From positions 1 to 13,926 of the forward strand of contig CAUBIP010000044.1 in assembly GCA_958436045.1 (NCBI GenBank): a stretch of 13,926 nucleotides of DNA, in the 5' to 3' direction. Positions 13,877 to 13,926 of the stretch are shown here, one piece after another (position 1 is the first letter of the stretch; each line of letters begins with the position of its first letter). A model generated the notes under the pieces. The model saw only the letters and a program-made list of their open reading frames with translations. It did no database searches and was not told the DNA's origin. The translations under genes were made by a program, and so were the position numbers. The DNA comes from an uncultured Oscillospiraceae bacterium. Its GTDB lineage: Bacteria > Bacillota > Clostridia > Oscillospirales > Oscillospiraceae.

Positions 13877-13926
13877 GACTGTCAAAAAGCCTCGCAGAGT
13901 TTGCGCCGCGCACGGCGCAAACAGAG
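13877..13926 (+). repeat. Dispersed repeat module, copy 2 (cut by the window edge)
   Basis: The 41 bases at 13881-13921 are identical to 6999-7039, including the TTTGCGCC/GGCGCAAA hairpin. Flanks match as AGAC and AGAG with one mismatch on each side. The module continues past the end of the window, so its right end is not seen. Confidence 0.85.

Overview
The window looks like a chromosomal segment of a spore-forming, high-GC member of class Clostridia, most likely an Oscillospirales-type gut commensal. Three things point there: the sporulation genes yabP and yabQ beside divIC and an S1-domain gene (a Bacillota arrangement), strong AAGGAGG ribosome binding sites before most genes, and an S-layer-homology (SLH) surface protein with clostridial Cys-repeats. 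The genus assignment is inference.

Left third (1-4812, minus strand). A tetR-type regulator is followed, after 2 nt, by a very large secreted SLH-anchored protein that runs off the left edge. Its reading frame is broken twice, once at the start codon and once at an A7 tract. The order of parts is signal peptide, coiled coil, a helical middle region, beta-helix-like repeats, an Ig-like segment, seven Cys-containing repeats and SLH repeats.

Middle (5002-8739, minus strand). An acyltransferase-3 membrane protein overlaps a short-chain dehydrogenase by 4 nt. A 300-bp array of tightly packed hairpins separates this pair from the operon yabP-yabQ-divIC-S1 protein. That operon has a candidate SigE promoter upstream of yabP and possibly an internal promoter for divIC. 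The yabQ frame stays open through nearly all of divIC.

Right (8999-13926, plus strand). A vitamin-type ECF transporter S component overlaps a UPF0340/TIGR01440 gene by 8 nt, and the pair ends at a strong intrinsic terminator. Next comes a DUF4914-like protein with its own promoter and terminator. Its centre resembles the ATP-binding core of phosphoenolpyruvate carboxykinase. The last gene is a UroD/MtaA-type methyltransferase with a thioredoxin-like C-terminal domain (CxxC and cis-Pro) and an altered zinc site. The window ends in a second copy of a repeat module first seen in the 7.0-kb hairpin array.

The most unusual items are the methyltransferase-thioredoxin fusion, the PEPCK-like DUF4914 protein, the hairpin mosaic with its dispersed second copy, the broken surface protein, and the yabQ/divIC overlap.
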